A stretch of DNA of 64,000 bases from Candidatus Kuenenia stuttgartensis (lineage in GTDB: Bacteria > Planctomycetota > GCA-002687715 > CAIWVZ01): NCBI GenBank assembly GCA_945860915.1, contig CAMARR010000001.1, positions 351,277 to 415,276 of the forward strand, read 5' to 3'. The notes beneath the pieces were generated by a model, which made no database searches, had not been told where the DNA came from, and was given only the letters and a program-made list of their open reading frames with translations. A program made the translations under genes and the position numbers. The stretch's first letter is position 1; each line of letters opens with the position of its first letter. Below, in pieces: positions 45,675 through 54,360 of the stretch.

Positions 45675-46544
45675 CTAACTGTCGACGACTAGAACCCGGG
45701 CACACCCCGCGTAGTCGCGCCGCACGTCGATCCTGCCTAAAGGCAGCGTAAGGGCGGCCATGTCGATCGCGCCAGCGGGGTTTCCCATTTCCAAGGCAAT
45801 TCGACCACCAGGTCGCCAAAGGCCATCGCGACACGCCGCGAGAATGCGTCGGTGAAACGACAGCGCATCGGTCCCCGATCGCAAGGCCACTTCGGGCTCA
45901 TGTTGACGAACGTCTACAGGAAGCTCATCGAACTCAAGATCGGTCACGTACGGTGGGTTCGACAAGACGATGTCAAAGGTCCGACCGACCACGGCACGAT
46001 CCAAGTCCCCTTCGATCCACTCAACCCCGCCGGCCGCCGAAAGCGCTTCCTCGTTCTCGCGCGCGACCACGAGGGCGTCGCGTGAAACATCAACGGCCGT
46101 CACGCTGACTTGGGGCCGGGCGAGCTTGACGGAAAGCGCCACACAGCCACTTCCAGTGCACAAGTCCAAAACCGTCAGGGTATCGAATGGCCTGGCAGCC
46201 AGAAGTCGATCAATGGCTTCCACGCCAGCATCGACGAGAAACTCCGTTTCGGGCCTCGGAACAAGGACTCGCCGATCCACAGAAAACGTATGGCCATGAA
46301 ACTCGCGCTCGCCGAGGAGATACGCAACCGGCTCGCCTTTCGCCCGACGACGGATGAATTCGCGATGTACGTCGCGTTGCGCTGTTTCCATCGGCATGTC
46401 GTGCATCAAATAGAGACGGAGACGCGTCACACCGAGAACCCTAGCGAGCAAGAGCTCTGCGTCGAGGCGAGGCGAGGCCGAACCGTGTTTTCTCAGATGG
46501 TCCGTTGACGCTGAAAGAACCGTCATCACGGTCCATTCGGTCAC
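45675..46544 (-). CDS. prmC: Release factor glutamine methyltransferase
   Basis: Methylates the glutamine of the GGQ motif in peptide release factors. 289 residues. The N-terminal helical domain has RKHGSASPRLDAELLLARVL; the catalytic domain has LVPRPETEFLVDAGVEAI, LDLCTGSGCVALSVKLARP for SAM, and the substrate-binding NPPY in LSNPPYVTD. GGRIALEMGN is near the end. The GTG at 46544 overlaps the prfA stop in GTGA; an internal ATG 6 codons later is an alternative start. Placed directly after its substrate gene prfA, the arrangement found in many bacteria. Confidence 0.95.
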   Translation of the reverse strand: MTEWTVMTVLSASTDHLRKHGSASPRLDAELLLARVLGVTRLRLYLMHDMPMETAQRDVHREFIRRRAKGEPVAYLLGEREFHGHTFSVDRRVLVPRPETEFLVDAGVEAIDRLLAARPFDTLTVLDLCTGSGCVALSVKLARPQVSVTAVDVSRDALVVARENEEALSAAGGVEWIEGDLDRAVVGRTFDIVLSNPPYVTDLEFDELPVDVRQHEPEVALRSGTDALSFHRRILAACRDGLWRPGGRIALEMGNPAGAIDMAALTLPLGRIDVRRDYAGCARVLVVDS

Positions 46545-47644
46545 GCCCTGCGCTCCTCGAGCACGTCGCGCAAGCGACGGGCTCGCTCCTCGTCCATTAA
46601 CCCTCGAACGATGGGCTCCATCGCTCCATCTAAAAAATCCGCGATCCCATGAACCGAAATTCCGATGCGGTGGTCGGTGACGCGGTCCTGTGGATAATTG
46701 TAGGTGCGGATCTTGTCGCTGCGGTCTCCCGTTCCGACCTGCTCACGACGGTCCTTCGCGCGGGCTGCATCGCGGGTTTTGACAGCATGGTCATGCAAGC
46801 GAGCCTTCAATACGGAGAGTGCCCGTGCGCGATTCTTCTGTTGCGACCGTTCGTCCTGACACGCAACGACGATTCCCGACGGGACGTGAGTCATTCGCAC
46901 AGCAGAATCCGTCTTGTTGACGTGCTGCCCACCCGCGCCCGAAGCTCGGAAAGTGTCAACAATGAGATCACTATCCTTGATCTCGACCGCAATGTCGTCG
47001 ACCTGACGGAGAACGGCAACAGTGGCGGTAGACGTGTGAATGCGCCCGTTGGCTTCTGTCTTCGGCACGCGCTGGACCCGGTGACCACCGCTCTCGAAGC
47101 GAAACTGCGCGTAAGAGCCTTGTCCTGAGACGGCGATCGTCGTCTCCGTGAATCCTCCCAATGGCGTCGGCTGTGCCGACAACAATTCAGGCTTGAAGCC
47201 CAATCGCTCGGCGAATCGGAGATACATGCGTCTAAGTTCTCCGACGAAAAGAGCGGCCTCGTCACCGCCTACCCCCGCACGGATTTCGATGATGACGTCG
47301 CGCTGGTCGTCCGGATCAGCGTCCAGAAACTTGCCAACAAGCTGCGAAGCCAAATCGTCGAGCTCTGCCTTGAGGCGAGTAGATTCCGATCGAAATTCCG
47401 CCGCCATAGCGGAATCGGATTCCATCTCCGCAAGTTGATTCACTTCGGCGATGTCTTTTCTGCAATGCTCAATTCGAGCGTGCATCTCCACGGTGGGGGC
47501 AAGCGAGGCGCGTTCCCGCATCAGCGTGGGAATTAGATCAGGACGCGCTGATCCCTCCTCGGCCATTCGACGGTCGATCTCATGCAGCCGGGCGACCATC
47601 TCACGGAGACGACCGCCCAGTTTGTCAACGACCTCAATCGACAT
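46541..47644 (-). CDS. prfA: Peptide chain release factor 1
   Basis: RF1: reads UAA and UAG and triggers peptide release. 367 residues. The N-terminal coiled region leads to the peptidyl-tRNA hydrolysis domain with GVGGDEAALFVGELRRMY and RVQRVPKTEANGRIHTSTA. GAGGQHVNKTDSAVRMTHVP contains the GGQ tripeptide, and RSDKIRTYNYPQDRVTDHRI follows near the end. Domain 2 should hold the PxT anticodon-like element; I did not identify it with certainty. ATG at 47644, 33 bp after rpmE. It overlaps prmC by 4 bp. RF1 rather than RF2 is supported by the lack of a programmed frameshift and by the RF1-type C-terminus. Confidence 0.95.
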   Translation of the reverse strand: MSIEVVDKLGGRLREMVARLHEIDRRMAEEGSARPDLIPTLMRERASLAPTVEMHARIEHCRKDIAEVNQLAEMESDSAMAAEFRSESTRLKAELDDLASQLVGKFLDADPDDQRDVIIEIRAGVGGDEAALFVGELRRMYLRFAERLGFKPELLSAQPTPLGGFTETTIAVSGQGSYAQFRFESGGHRVQRVPKTEANGRIHTSTATVAVLRQVDDIAVEIKDSDLIVDTFRASGAGGQHVNKTDSAVRMTHVPSGIVVACQDERSQQKNRARALSVLKARLHDHAVKTRDAARAKDRREQVGTGDRSDKIRTYNYPQDRVTDHRIGISVHGIADFLDGAMEPIVRGLMDEERARRLRDVLEERRA

Positions 47645-47677
47645 GCACTTCCATCGCGCGCAGCGCGCGTTGAAGAA

Positions 47678-47899
47678 TCAGGTCTTTGCCTGAGGATTGG
47701 CTGCAGCCGAGTACCGCTTGTTGAAGCGCTCGACGCGACCTGCGGCATCGATCAGTTTCTGCTTGCCCGAATAGAACGGGTGGCAGACACCGCAGATTTC
47801 GACAGTGATTTCGGCGCGCGTTGAACGAGTCGCAAATGTGTTCCCGCAACCGCAGGTAACCTTGCATGACACGTATTTGGGGTGAATGCCGTCTTTCAT
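47678..47899 (-). CDS. rpmE: Ribosomal protein bL31, zinc type
   Basis: Large-subunit ribosomal protein, 73 residues from the ATG at 47899 ([20 protein letters not shown]). The frame to 47959 adds 20 unrelated residues. Cysteines in [10 protein letters not shown] and [15 protein letters not shown] supply the zinc site of the C+ form, which is also a zinc store. The extension [13 protein letters not shown] is normal. It heads rpmE-prfA-prmC, a common arrangement of translation genes. Confidence 0.95.
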   Translation of the reverse strand: MKDGIHPKYVSCKVTCGCGNTFATRSTRAEITVEICGVCHPFYSGKQKLIDAAGRVERFNKRYSAAANPQAKT

Positions 47900-47994
47900 G
47901 GAAATTCTCGCGCCGCCGCGGTCCTTGTCGGGAGGGGCCAACGGGGCCCCGCCACTCAAGGCAGGCCGCAGAAGCGGGCTGGAAACTTATCAGC

Positions 47995-48951
47995 CTAAGG
48001 TCGCCGCCCCAAGGCGTCCCTGATGACTCGCAGCCAATTCCCGGATGCAAGCTTCTCAAGGGCGACATCGGAGACGCCTTTAAATCCGAGATACTCGAAA
48101 AGAGCCGGATACCGGGCGGCGTCCTCGAAACCTTGAAGTTTCGTCGGGATCCCATCGAAATCCGCCCCGAGGGCGACATGGTCTTCACCCACCAAATCCA
48201 GTGCATGTTGAATATGACGTGCCATGTCTTCGATGGTTCCGGCAGCCCGAGACCGTCCAACATGCCCCGGAAATGCATCCACCCCAAACACGCCGCCGGA
48301 ATCAGCTAAAAGGCGGATCTGGTGATCGGTCAGATTCCTCGGCACGTCCAAAAGCGATCGGCAACCTGCATGGGTGCACACAAACGGATACGAAGCCGAG
48401 TCAACTAGCTGTCCAAACGACACCGGATTCAAATGCGCTACGTCAAGTGTAACCCCGGCCCCTTCGGCGACGGCAATCATCGATCGCCCTTTCGCAGTGA
48501 GTCCGGTCGGAGCCTTGGCGAAGCAGCCGTCGCCACACTCATTGTCATGATTGTGGGTGAGCCCGAGGAATCGAACCCCGAGGGCAGCAAAAAGCCGAAG
48601 GCGATCGACGGACCCCAAGAGCGGCGTTGCGCCTTCCATGCCGAACGCGAACGCGATGACGCCCTCGCGCTGACAATGGTCCAAGTCTGAAAGAGTATTG
48701 ACGATCGAAAAACCTCCGACGCGGCGCGCAGCATCATGCGCTGCACCAACGATGCGGAGAGCCATCTTCGTCGCCAACTCGCCATCAACTCGCGACGGCA
48801 CATAAATGGATGCAACCTGAAGTCGAACTCCGCCGAGCCTCAACTTCTCTGGAGACGCGTCGAAAAACGAACTATCATCCGCCCAGTCTAGGCCATCCTC
48901 GATGGACTTCGAGAAGATGTCGGCGTGGGCATCAACAACAGGACGAAGCAT
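47995..48951 (-). CDS. Membrane dipeptidase (M19, renal dipeptidase family)
   Basis: 318 residues, dinuclear zinc dipeptidase. The N-terminal VVDAHADIFSK holds the HxD metal pair. EGATPLLGSVDRL provides the bridging Glu region, LGLTHNHDNECGDGC is a family block, LDVAHLNPVSF and PFVCTHAGCRSLLDVPRNLT carry further His ligands, and HVALGADFDGIPTKL is the substrate-binding end. No signal peptide is seen, so it is probably cytosolic, or its start is further out. Hydrolyses dipeptides, in some members also those with D-residues. It lies 3 bp downstream of the 48955 gene on the same strand. Confidence 0.9.
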   Translation of the reverse strand: MLRPVVDAHADIFSKSIEDGLDWADDSSFFDASPEKLRLGGVRLQVASIYVPSRVDGELATKMALRIVGAAHDAARRVGGFSIVNTLSDLDHCQREGVIAFAFGMEGATPLLGSVDRLRLFAALGVRFLGLTHNHDNECGDGCFAKAPTGLTAKGRSMIAVAEGAGVTLDVAHLNPVSFGQLVDSASYPFVCTHAGCRSLLDVPRNLTDHQIRLLADSGGVFGVDAFPGHVGRSRAAGTIEDMARHIQHALDLVGEDHVALGADFDGIPTKLQGFEDAARYPALFEYLGFKGVSDVALEKLASGNWLRVIRDALGRRP

Positions 48952-48954
48952 CGA

Positions 48955-49326
48955 TCAAGTGATTAGTTGACGATATTGAAGCGCCGAGGTCAGCAATGAA
49001 TCCAACTCTTCCGCTGAAAGCGGCCCGCCGTTGGATTCAACTACGTTGACTGCTGAGTGAATCGTGTACGGGTTGAATGGTCCGATCGAATCTTGCTGAC
49101 CCAGCTCCTCGCCGGCGATCGCCTTGCGCACGCCTTCGGAGTTGTATCCGCCGCGGGCAAGTAACTTGGCCCAAATGGCGTCAGACACGCCGATCCGGTT
49201 GACCTTGGAACCCTTCCCTGCCATTCCACACATGAGGTCGTTAATGTCGCGGACGACGTCGCGCAGGACGTCTTCGCCGAATTGAGCATGGAGGCTCTCG
49301 AGGTTCCAGGGCACAGGTTTCTCCAT
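48955..49326 (-). CDS. Small soluble protein, unknown
   Basis: 123 residues from the ATG at 49326 (MEKPVPWNLESLHAQFGEDV); the frame to 49380 adds 18 basic residues without a better start context. No signal peptide or membrane helix. It has acidic and hydrophobic helices (DVLRDVVRDINDLMCGMAGK, AEELDSLLTSALQYRQLIT) and a middle block IWAKLLARGGYNSEGVRKAI. No known motif recognised. It ends 3 bp before the dipeptidase gene, so the two are presumably co-transcribed. Divergent from the CxxCH protein gene. Confidence 0.5.
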   Translation of the reverse strand: MEKPVPWNLESLHAQFGEDVLRDVVRDINDLMCGMAGKGSKVNRIGVSDAIWAKLLARGGYNSEGVRKAIAGEELGQQDSIGPFNPYTIHSAVNVVESNGGPLSAEELDSLLTSALQYRQLIT

Positions 49327-49431
49327 CCCCCATGATCGGCGTTCGCGCGTACCCTCGCAAGACTTGTTTCTTCTGAACAAAACCTTGAGCGACGCGCGGC
49401 TTTGGCCTTCGTTTTCTCCCCGTCTGGGTGG

Positions 49432-49437
49432 TACAAT
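49432..49437 (+). promoter_or_regulatory. Possible -10 element for the CxxCH gene
   Basis: TACAAT lies about 50 bp before the ATG at 49488 in the 161-bp divergent gap. The -35 region 18 bp upstream is poor (TTCGTT), so this is a tentative sigma-70 promoter. Confidence 0.3.
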
Positions 49438-49487
49438 CTACAGGTCGAGACGGTCGCGCAACCGCCGCGACATGGATCCCCCGCAAC

Positions 49488-50411
49488 ATGAAACGTAAAC
49501 CCCTCTACGCTGCTGCTCTTGCGACCGTGCTTGTCGGTGCGGCTTTCACATCCGACCTCGCCATTGGGTTCTCGTCTGGACCACTGCCCGGATATACCGG
49601 GGCTCCTGGTGAGTTTTCGGGCGCGTGCACGGCCTGCCACAACTCGTACCCCCTCAATTCGGGGTCAGCGAACTTTACGGTGTCGGTCCCAACGAACCTG
49701 ACACCATCGGCGGCCCATCCGGTCAGCGTTGGATTTTCTGGCTCAAGCAATACGCGTCATGGTTTTCAGGTCACGATGCAAGACTCTGCCGGCATGTTCA
49801 AAGGCGCGTGGGTCGTGACGATGAACAACCCGACGCAGACCCAGACGACGTCGTCCAGTGCCGCCTATCACGAACACACGTTCAGCGGCAATTCACTGAA
49901 CGCCTGGACGATGGGATGGCAGGCACCGGCATCGGTTACCCCAGGACCGATCAAGTTCTATGCCGCTGGTAACCAAGCCAACATGGACTTCTCCAGTTCG
50001 GGCGACTACATCTACACCAACGTTGCAACTATGTGGCAGGCCTCGTTGTCGACTCCGAACGCTTCATGGCCGACTGGCACCTCGCAGGTCCTAAACCTCA
50101 ACGCTCCAGGGCACGCGAGCGAGCTCTACGTTATCGCAGTCTCGGAGATCCCAGGCCAAACGCCACTCGGTGGCCCGTTCATTCTTGAGGCCAATATCTT
50201 TACCGGGCTTTCGGATCTCGCGTGGAGTCTCCCAAGTGTATTCGCAAACTTTGTCGGCACCACATCGGCGACTGGAACGGCGACGGCCACGGTGAACATC
50301 CCCTACTACCCGCCACTTGCCGGCTTCCCGTTGTATTTCGCCGCCGTCACTGCCGACTCCATGTTAAATCCATCTGAAGTCAGCAACCCGCGAATGATCA
50401 CCTTCCAGTGA
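49488..50411 (+). CDS. Exported choice-of-anchor V-type protein with CxxCH
   Basis: 307 residues from the ATG at 49488, which leads directly into a signal segment (LYAAALATVLVGAAFTSDLA). The mature N-terminus SSGPLPGYTGAPGEFSGACT followed by ACHNSYPLNSGSANF matches the choice-of-anchor V pattern, with one CTACH haem-attachment-type motif near 47-51. The middle looks like a beta-sandwich of Reeler type (FQVTMQDSAGMFKGAWVVTM, YHEHTFSGNSLNAWTMGW, IKFYAAGNQANMDFSSSGDY). The C-terminal 100 residues are also beta-rich. It may bind one c-type haem or be held together by the motif alone. First of three co-directional genes; its stop overlaps the next start in GTGA. Confidence 0.8.
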   Translation: MKRKPLYAAALATVLVGAAFTSDLAIGFSSGPLPGYTGAPGEFSGACTACHNSYPLNSGSANFTVSVPTNLTPSAAHPVSVGFSGSSNTRHGFQVTMQDSAGMFKGAWVVTMNNPTQTQTTSSSAAYHEHTFSGNSLNAWTMGWQAPASVTPGPIKFYAAGNQANMDFSSSGDYIYTNVATMWQASLSTPNASWPTGTSQVLNLNAPGHASELYVIAVSEIPGQTPLGGPFILEANIFTGLSDLAWSLPSVFANFVGTTSATGTATATVNIPYYPPLAGFPLYFAAVTADSMLNPSEVSNPRMITFQ

Positions 50412-51268
50412 TCGCTTGGCGGCTCGGATCCGCGCTCACAATTGCCGCCTTGTTCATCGCGTCGTGCGAGTCGACGGCCTCCCATGACCACGACGCAGGA
50501 CGATTAGGTTCGATCGCGGGTCCTGTCGTTCCGGTGGGAGGCGGTGGGGAGGCTCCGGGGCTAGTCCTCCGAATGATCGAATTGGCTGGAGGCAAATCCG
50601 CGCCGGTCGTCGTCATTCCTGCCGCTTCAAGTCTGACGGATGCAGGCCGCTCGACGGTAGCGATGTGGCAACGCTACGGCTGCACGGACGTCATCCTCTG
50701 GAGTCCTGCAAGTTCCGTTGACGCTGATCTCGACGCGTCCATTGTCGCGCTCAAGCGTGCGCGCGTGGTGTGGTTCGGCGGTGGATCTCAGGAGCGCATC
50801 ATGACGCTCCTGCAATCGACGAAGGCCCTCGATGCCATTCGAGACGCGCATCGCCATGGTGCCGTCGTGGGCGGCACTTCGGCCGGAGCTGCCGTTCTCG
50901 GCGAAATCATGATGATTCGAGGTGCGCCTGAAGGCGCGATTGCTCCGGATCGAATCCCCGTGGCACCAGGCCTCGGTGTTCTCCCAGACTTCATCGTCGA
51001 CCAGCACCTGCTCGCACGGGCGCGGATTCCACGGCTCCTATCGGTCTTGCCTGCCTACCCGCGAATGAAGGGACTAGGTCTTGAAGAACGTACGGCCGCC
51101 ATCATCCATGGAAGCACCATCGAAATCGTAGGTGCCGGACAAGCCGTTCTTTATCAGCCGATTTCGTCGGCCGTAGCTGACATGCCCGCCCCGACGACAC
51201 GCCCACTTTGGAGAATCCCCGACGCGAGGATCTCGATCCTGCTTCCGGGAGATCGCGTCGTGCGCTAG
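50408..51268 (+). CDS. Cyanophycinase-like S51 lipoprotein
   Basis: 286 residues starting with GTG at 50408. Signal segment ALTIAALFIASC gives a lipobox at Cys20. The fold is that of the S51/cyanophycinase family: VVPVGGGGEAPGLVLRMIEL, VVVIPAASSLTDAGRSTVAM, VVWFGGGSQERIMTLL, and GTSAGAAVLGE with nucleophile Ser158. DQHLLARARIPRLLSVL stands for the conserved DQH-R-R block. Members cleave cyanophycin or isoaspartyl peptides; being a lipoprotein, this one should act in the periplasm or outside. A four-base overlap with the CxxCH gene suggests a shared task. The exact substrate is unknown. Confidence 0.85.
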   Translation: MIAWRLGSALTIAALFIASCESTASHDHDAGRLGSIAGPVVPVGGGGEAPGLVLRMIELAGGKSAPVVVIPAASSLTDAGRSTVAMWQRYGCTDVILWSPASSVDADLDASIVALKRARVVWFGGGSQERIMTLLQSTKALDAIRDAHRHGAVVGGTSAGAAVLGEIMMIRGAPEGAIAPDRIPVAPGLGVLPDFIVDQHLLARARIPRLLSVLPAYPRMKGLGLEERTAAIIHGSTIEIVGAGQAVLYQPISSAVADMPAPTTRPLWRIPDARISILLPGDRVVR

Positions 51269-51277
51269 GAGTGTGGC

Positions 51278-53194
51278 GTGAAGCCGCGCTTAGTCCTTCT
51301 TCAACTCCCGGTGCCTCAGCCGGCAGCCCTATCCGCTTCAGGCAATGTTCCACTCGCTGCCGGGGCTCTCGGCGTCGCTGCACGCCACCATGGACTGGAG
51401 GAGCACATCGCGATAGATGTGCTGCCGCCAGAAATCACAGATGGACTCGGCGACACCCAACTCGTTGATTTCATCCTTGAGCGAGAACCGACTTGGCTCG
51501 GGATCTCACTCTATCTGTGGAACTCCGAGCGGAGTCTCCATATCGCGATGAAAGTCAAGGAGCGTCGGCCAGAGACTTACGTCATCGTCGGAGGGCCTGA
51601 AGTCAGCGCCGACAATACATGGGTTGTTGACCATCCATCCGTCGACGTCGCGGTATCAGGCGAAGCCGAAGAGACATTCGTTCACCTGTTTGATCGCCTT
51701 GTGAAGGGCGATTCCCTCGATGGACTTTCCGGATGTTCCGTGCGGGCTGGATCCAAAATGTCACCGTTCGCGCCCGCAGATCCACCCGCATTCCCACTTA
51801 ATCGCTACCCATCGCCTTACATCACCGGGACGCTCCCGGTCGAGGGTCATCGCTCGACTTATGTCGAGACCGTGCGTGGTTGCCGATCGCACTGCACCTT
51901 TTGTTTCTATCCTCGGTCGAGTGCCAACCTCAGAAGTTTGGACTTGGACGACACCCGCGAGTTGATGCAGGGACTGCGGGACCGTGGCGCACGCGAGGTT
52001 GTGTTTCTTGACCCGACATTCAACCACCGCCCGGCATTTGAGGAACTTCTAGTCGTCTTGAAGGAAGTCAATCTCGATCGTCGACTCGACTACTTCGGCG
52101 AAGTACGCGCTGAAGGCTTGACTGACGCCCATGCGCAAGCGCTTGCCGCGGCCGGATTCGGGCGGGTCGAAATCGGGCTGCAGTCGGTCAGCGATGAAAC
52201 TTTGCGCATTACACGCCGCCATGGAAGCGCGCGCCTTGTTGCCGAAGCGGCTAAACGACTTCACCATCATGGTGTGCGGCTCCTCGTCGACCTCATCGTC
52301 GGACTTCCCGGCGACACACAGGATGACGTTCGGCGAGGGTTTGAGTTCCTTCGACAACATGAACTAGGCTCAGAGGCGCAGGTTTTCCTGCTTTCATTGC
52401 TTCCTGGGACTGCCATGCGCGCGGACGCGCAGAATCTCGGAATCACCTTCGATTCGATGCCCCCCTACCGCATTCGCTCAACCCCAACGATGACTCTCGC
52501 CGAGATGGCCAAGCTGCTGAGCGAAGCAGAGGACATGCTAGGCCGCCGCCTCGACGAGTTGCCGCGGCCTCACCTTGTTGGACTCGACGCCACGAATCCT
52601 CGCGACGCGATCTTGGTCGACTTGGATTCGCCAAATGGAGAAGCAGAAGCAACCGCAGCCATGCCGCTCGCTCGACATGCAGCCATGTGGGTCCAAGCGA
52701 ATGACCTTTGGGCATCGCGGTCACGGCTCGAGGAAGTCATCGCCGCGCGCGTGGCCACGGACCCTTGCTGCACACTTGATCTCGTATTGAAACCCTCGAG
52801 CTCATTCCCGCTCGATCTCCTCGAGTTCACTCGATCCGTGCTCTCGAAAGCACCACCGAGTTACCTCTCACGCGTTCTCGAGCATCGCGGTGAAAATGCC
52901 CAGCGCCGTTTGTCCGTTGTGTTGGAACCAAGCGTCAAGATTGCGCGCGATCTCGGCCTTGCCGCCATGGAGTTGGCGTTCGTCTATCGCAACATGTCGC
53001 TCGCAACTGCAGCGGAAAACGCCGATTCGCACGGTGACGGACGTCCATTCGCACGGGTCACCGGGCCGGTGGACCTGTTGAGCCTGAATTTTCGCACGCT
53101 GGTCGAACAGGCAGATCCAGATGCCGTCGTATTTGAAGATCGGCTCAGTGAAACTCACTGGACTCGCAACGTCCTCGGTCTCTCCGAGCGTTGA
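51278..53194 (+). CDS. B12-binding-type radical SAM protein
   Basis: 638 residues. GTG at 51278 follows AGGAG by five bases. The N-terminal cobalamin-binding-like domain has LGISLYLWNSERSLHIAMKV and YVIVGGPEVSADN followed by VSGEAEETFVHLF. The radical SAM core has CRSHCTFCFYPRS (Cx3Cx2C for the 4Fe-4S cluster), then VVFLDPTFNHRPAFEELL, GFGRVEIGLQSVSDETLRIT and LLVDLIVGLPGDTQDDVRRG. The last 200 residues are unassigned. Family members do methylations, methylthiolations and odd C-C chemistry; the reaction is not readable here. It lies 9 bp after the S51 gene on the same strand, so it is probably co-transcribed with it. Confidence 0.88.
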   Translation: MKPRLVLLQLPVPQPAALSASGNVPLAAGALGVAARHHGLEEHIAIDVLPPEITDGLGDTQLVDFILEREPTWLGISLYLWNSERSLHIAMKVKERRPETYVIVGGPEVSADNTWVVDHPSVDVAVSGEAEETFVHLFDRLVKGDSLDGLSGCSVRAGSKMSPFAPADPPAFPLNRYPSPYITGTLPVEGHRSTYVETVRGCRSHCTFCFYPRSSANLRSLDLDDTRELMQGLRDRGAREVVFLDPTFNHRPAFEELLVVLKEVNLDRRLDYFGEVRAEGLTDAHAQALAAAGFGRVEIGLQSVSDETLRITRRHGSARLVAEAAKRLHHHGVRLLVDLIVGLPGDTQDDVRRGFEFLRQHELGSEAQVFLLSLLPGTAMRADAQNLGITFDSMPPYRIRSTPTMTLAEMAKLLSEAEDMLGRRLDELPRPHLVGLDATNPRDAILVDLDSPNGEAEATAAMPLARHAAMWVQANDLWASRSRLEEVIAARVATDPCCTLDLVLKPSSSFPLDLLEFTRSVLSKAPPSYLSRVLEHRGENAQRRLSVVLEPSVKIARDLGLAAMELAFVYRNMSLATAAENADSHGDGRPFARVTGPVDLLSLNFRTLVEQADPDAVVFEDRLSETHWTRNVLGLSER

Positions 53195-53227
53195 CTCGAC
53201 GACCGCGTCGATTCGTCAGGGCCCAAT

Positions 53228-53267
53228 AAAAATGCAACCGCCCGCATCACATGGGCGATGCGGGCGG
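53228..53267 (-). terminator. Terminator after tRNA-Phe
   Basis: A 10-bp perfect stem, CCGCCCGCAT with ATGCGGGCGG (53238-53267). On the minus strand it is followed after five bases by five T (53232-53228). It lies just past the 3' end of tRNA-Phe and also backs the plus-strand radical SAM gene stop. Confidence 0.75.
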
Positions 53268-53274
53268 CGACGAG

Positions 53275-53347
53275 TGGGAAGGGCCGGGATTGAACCGGCG
53301 ACCCTAGCATTTTCAGTGCTATGCTCTACCAGCTGAGCTACCTTCCC
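53275..53347 (-). tRNA. tRNA-Phe (GAA)
   Basis: 73-base cloverleaf on the minus strand. The acceptor stem is GGGAAGG with CCTTCCC; D arm GCTCAGCTGGTAGAGC; anticodon stem TAGCA with TGCTA around loop CTGAAAA, giving anticodon GAA at 34-36; variable loop GGGTC; T arm GCCGGTTCAATCCCGGC; discriminator A. The CCA end is not encoded. It has its own promoter and terminator, so it is a single-gene unit between the convergent radical SAM gene and the upstream ribF stop. Confidence 0.96.
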
Positions 53348-53358
53348 GTCGGGCCGCG

Positions 53359-53387
53359 AGTGTAAACACAACTACCCTTCGCATCAA
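53359..53387 (-). promoter_or_regulatory. Promoter of tRNA-Phe
   Basis: On the minus strand TTGATG (-35) and TACACT (-10) are spaced by exactly 17 bases and end about 12 bases before the mature tRNA 5' end. This is a good sigma-70 fit, next to the ribF stop at 53389. Confidence 0.6.
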
Positions 53388-53388
53388 C

Positions 53389-54360
53389 TCACCCCGATGG
53401 CCCACGCAACCACTCTTCGAAGTGAGCCCGATCGCGAGCCAGCTGCGCGACAAGTTCATTCTTGCCCGAGAACTTCAATTCATCGCGAATTCTGTGAAGA
53501 AATCGAAGTTCGATGTCCCGTCCGTACAGGTCCCCAGAAAAATCAAGCAGGTGGACTTCGATTCGGTCGAATGCGTCCCGAGAAACCCATGTTTCGGGGT
53601 TGCTCGCAGGAGGTGCGTCGAAAGTGGGCCGGTAGCCAATGTTGCAAAGTCCGAGGTGGCGGGCTTGTCCGACAAGAACCTCCACACCATAAACACCGTG
53701 TGGCGGTCTGACTTCATGATGAAGGTCGAGGTTCGCGGTAGGCCAACCCAATGTCCTGCCGCGTCGGTCACCCTCAACCACCGTGCCGAGAATCGTCACA
53801 GGGCGGCCGAGCATGCGTGCGGCGTCCGCGAGATCTCCCCGAAGGACCGACTGACGGATACGCGTAGACGACACTTTCGTTCCCGAGAGCATTACGGCAT
53901 CCGCATTGATCGCATCGAATCCACATTCGCGACCGATCTCGCGAAGGAGCGTCAGGTCGCCCTCCCCACCTCGGCCAAAACGCGTGTCACAGCCGAGGAT
54001 CACCAATTGGCTGTGGAGGACATGACCAAACACTTCGCGCGCGAAGTCACGCGCGGGTGTGGATCGAAGCGTCTCGTCAAACTCGAGAATCACGGCCGCA
54101 TCCAGTCCCAATGCATCAAACAGACGCAACCTGTGCCTCAACGATGTGATGAGCTGCGGAGGAGTTCCATTGATGACGCCTTTCGGATGAGTGCCAAAAG
54201 TCACAACTACAGACGGTGCGCGACGTTCTTGTCCATAAAGAACAGTCTCGGTAAGCACATGCCGATGACCGATATGCACTCCGTCAAAAACACCCAGAGT
54301 TGCGACGCATCGCGCTAATCCAGCCGTGCGGCACTCGGAAATGCCATGAAGGACTTTCAT
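53389..54360 (-). CDS. ribF: Bifunctional riboflavin kinase/FAD synthetase
   Basis: Makes FMN from riboflavin and then FAD, in the cytosol. 323 residues. The N-terminal FAD-synthetase domain has ATLGVFDGVHIGHRHVL, SVVVTFGTHPKGVINGTPP, LGCDTRFGRGGEGDLTLL and VSSTRIRQSVLRGDLADAAR. The C-terminal kinase domain has GRTLGWPTANLDLHHEVRPP, GVYGVEVLVG, CNIGYRPTF and EVHLLDFSGDLYGRDIELRF. The ATG at 54360 overlaps the def stop in ATGA, so it is made with peptide deformylase. The stop is 2 bp from the -35 box of the tRNA promoter. Confidence 0.96.
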   Translation of the reverse strand: MKVLHGISECRTAGLARCVATLGVFDGVHIGHRHVLTETVLYGQERRAPSVVVTFGTHPKGVINGTPPQLITSLRHRLRLFDALGLDAAVILEFDETLRSTPARDFAREVFGHVLHSQLVILGCDTRFGRGGEGDLTLLREIGRECGFDAINADAVMLSGTKVSSTRIRQSVLRGDLADAARMLGRPVTILGTVVEGDRRGRTLGWPTANLDLHHEVRPPHGVYGVEVLVGQARHLGLCNIGYRPTFDAPPASNPETWVSRDAFDRIEVHLLDFSGDLYGRDIELRFLHRIRDELKFSGKNELVAQLARDRAHFEEWLRGPSG

